From Campylobacterales bacterium (lineage in GTDB: Bacteria > Campylobacterota > Campylobacteria > Campylobacterales > QNZT01): DNA of 55,178 bases. Positions 54,276-55,178 of this stretch are shown piece by piece (position 1 is the first letter of the stretch; each line of letters opens with the position of its first letter). The DNA lies in the NCBI GenBank assembly GCA_024278835.1, contig JAJRSK010000001.1:1-55178 (forward strand), in the 5' to 3' direction. Position numbers and translations under genes: made by a program. The notes below the pieces were generated by a model. That model made no database searches. It was not told where the DNA came from and saw nothing but the letters and a program-made list of their open reading frames with translations.

Positions 54276-54509
54276 CTACTCCGCTTCTGCCTTAATAACA
54301 GCGACGATTTTACTACCAATCCCCTTAACATTTTTAAGCTCTTCAACAGAGTTAAATTTCCCATGTTCTTCACGGTACGAGATAATGCGCTCCGCTTTTT
54401 TGGCACCGATACCTTTGACCTTGACGAACTCATCGGCAGTCGCCGTGTTGATGTCGAGTGCAAATGCAGAGATAGCAAGGGCGAAAAGTGAGAGAACTAT
54501 TTTTTTCAT
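54276..54509 (-). CDS. ComEA-like secreted helix-hairpin-helix protein
   Basis: The 77-residue product has a signal peptide (MKKIVLSLFALAISAFA) and a single tandem helix-hairpin-helix unit, 'INTATADEFVKVKGIGAKKA' and 'FNSVEELKNVKGIGSKIVAVI' (in parts), as in ComEA. Secreted ComEA-like proteins bind incoming DNA in the periplasm during natural transformation. The genome thus keeps this part of the uptake route although comM is interrupted. A diverged partial copy lies at 52812-52868. Confidence 0.88.
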   Translation of the reverse strand: MKKIVLSLFALAISAFALDINTATADEFVKVKGIGAKKAERIISYREEHGKFNSVEELKNVKGIGSKIVAVIKAEAE

Positions 54510-54631
54510 GATAACATCCTTTGTAAAGTTTTTGTTTTGTTACAAGTATATAATCGGCATAAAGTTAAAAAACTTTACCTTTATTATGTATCATTTACCA
54601 CAAAATTGTGTAAAATAGACACCTTGTGTTA

Positions 54632-54640
54632 CCCCCCCCC
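54632..54640. repeat. C9 homopolymer tract
   Basis: Nine consecutive C bases (G9 on the minus strand) stand in very AT-rich DNA between the ComEA-like gene and the epimerase fragment. In Campylobacter and Helicobacter such tracts are hypermutable phase-variation switches. Here it is in a non-coding stretch, about 120 bases upstream of the ComEA-like start on the minus strand and about 50 bases upstream of a TATAAT (54690-54695). Confidence 0.9.
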
Positions 54641-54746
54641 ATTTTTACAAAATTATTAGCTATATTCAACAAACTTTAATTGTTGCTTATATAATATAGT
54701 TAATTATTTTAGTAGAATATAACTATTTTTAGATTTAGGAAGAATA

Positions 54747-54938
54747 TTGCACAATACTTTTGAAAAGACAAAACAACAACTTTTACAAAATCCAAAAACA
54801 TGGTTAGTCACAGGTGTAGCTGGTTTTATCGGCTCAAGCCTTGCGGAGGAGCTTTTAAAGTTAAATCAGAAAGTCATCTCACTTGATAACTTTGCAACTG
54901 GTCATTCTTCTGAAGAAAGACTTATAAAGCTAAACTAA
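54747..54938 (+). pseudogene. NAD-dependent sugar epimerase N-terminal fragment
   Basis: The 63 residues are the start of a WbpP-type extended SDR: a leading helix ('[15 protein letters not shown]'), the NAD-binding '[20 protein letters not shown]' and '[14 protein letters not shown]'. It stops at 'LIKLN', far short of the roughly 340 residues of a complete enzyme, and lacks the YxxxK active site. Together with the GalE piece at 52872 it points to a lost surface-sugar cluster. Confidence 0.8.
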
Positions 54939-54997
54939 ATAGCCATTGAACAGTTGCAACTTCTTTTGAAATATACTGCTAAAACAGGAAAGTTAAA

Positions 54998-55178
54998 ATG
55001 AAAAAAGAGATAGAACAATCAAATGAAGAGTTTATCGCTTTTGTAAAAGATATAAAAAATAAAATATTATCTTCTCAATATGAAGCATTAAAAGCTGTCA
55101 ATAAAGAACTTATAGCACTTTATTGGGATATTGGAAAAAATATAGTTGAAAAACAAGAAAAATTTGGATGGGGAAAAT
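54998..55178 (+). CDS. DUF1016/YhcG-type nuclease, N-terminal part (runs off the window)
   Basis: An ATG preceded by AGGAAAG opens a frame that continues to the window end: 'MKKEIEQSNEEFIAFVKDIK', 'AVNKELIALYWDIGKNIVEK', 'FGWGK'. The 'LY..IG..I...Q...GWG' pattern is the DUF1016 N-terminal domain, which normally precedes a PD-(D/E)xK nuclease domain. Such genes are common in mobile islands next to restriction or sugar genes. Confidence 0.8.
   Translation, partial: MKKEIEQSNEEFIAFVKDIKNKILSSQYEALKAVNKELIALYWDIGKNIVEKQEKFGWGK

Noticed and set aside
48240-55178. Prophage or integrative element
   Set aside because: No integrase, capsid, terminase or conjugation genes are present; the region is a patchwork of IS and toxin-antitoxin pieces.

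Overview
The window looks like AT-rich chromosomal DNA of a member of the Campylobacterota (epsilonproteobacteria), probably close to Sulfurimonas/Sulfurovum. This rests on the dnaA-dnaN-gyrB-queF order, DnaA boxes of the TTATTCACA type, a fliK-flgD-flgE flagellar cluster with sigma-54 promoters, ThyX instead of ThyA, and the tig-clpP-def cluster. The genus is an inference from gene content and style, not a database match.

Layout. 1-15 kb: tRNA-His and tRNA-Pro, a split-barrel flavoprotein, a DUF302 protein, purN with nnr, an unknown membrane protein, then a leftward run tig-clpP-degenerate GGDEF-def-comM, a lipoprotein with nfo, and a large lipoprotein. 14.5-26 kb: tRNA-Ser, SRP RNA, a leftward origin block (dnaA-dnaN-gyrB-queF-HD hydrolase), a large SNF2/SWIM helicase and ruvC. 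DnaA-box clusters lie on both sides of dnaA and in front of ruvC. 26-33 kb: beta-barrel protein, PepD-type peptidase, lipoprotein hydrolase, rhodanese, thyX and a dual-sensor histidine kinase. 33-38.6 kb: two hook proteins, flgD and fliK. 38.7-48.2 kb: typA, a YidB-like protein, a Bax1-I-like membrane protein, a frameshifted methyltransferase, secG-frr-pyrE, then a UDP-sugar pair (UDP-glucuronate epimerase and UDP-glucose dehydrogenase) with an AlbA_2-type regulator between them. 48.2-55.2 kb is an accessory scrapyard: decayed toxin-antitoxin genes, an IS21 remnant, an ISL3-family element, a truncated Rpn-type nuclease, pieces of sugar epimerases, a duplicated ComEA-like gene end, an AbiE-like toxin-antitoxin pair, a C9 tract and the start of a DUF1016 nuclease gene.

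Main points of interest. (1) The palindrome TATCATGATA, usually CTATCATGATAG, occurs at least 33 times between 1.7 and 49.2 kb, where well under one is expected by chance. It is absent from the accessory end, and twice it is arranged head to head to form long intergenic hairpins. (2) Three core genes are broken by one small lesion each: comM (in-frame TAA), the HD hydrolase after queF (in-frame TAG), and a BioC-like methyltransferase (one base short in an A6 run). (3) An ISL3-type element with recognisable 27-bp terminal inverted repeats carries two passenger genes: a Fic-fold protein whose catalytic histidine position is glutamine, and a 75-residue membrane protein that abuts the transposase. 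(4) A nucleotidyltransferase toxin pair has a short unrecognised antitoxin and a perfect palindrome around its -10 box.
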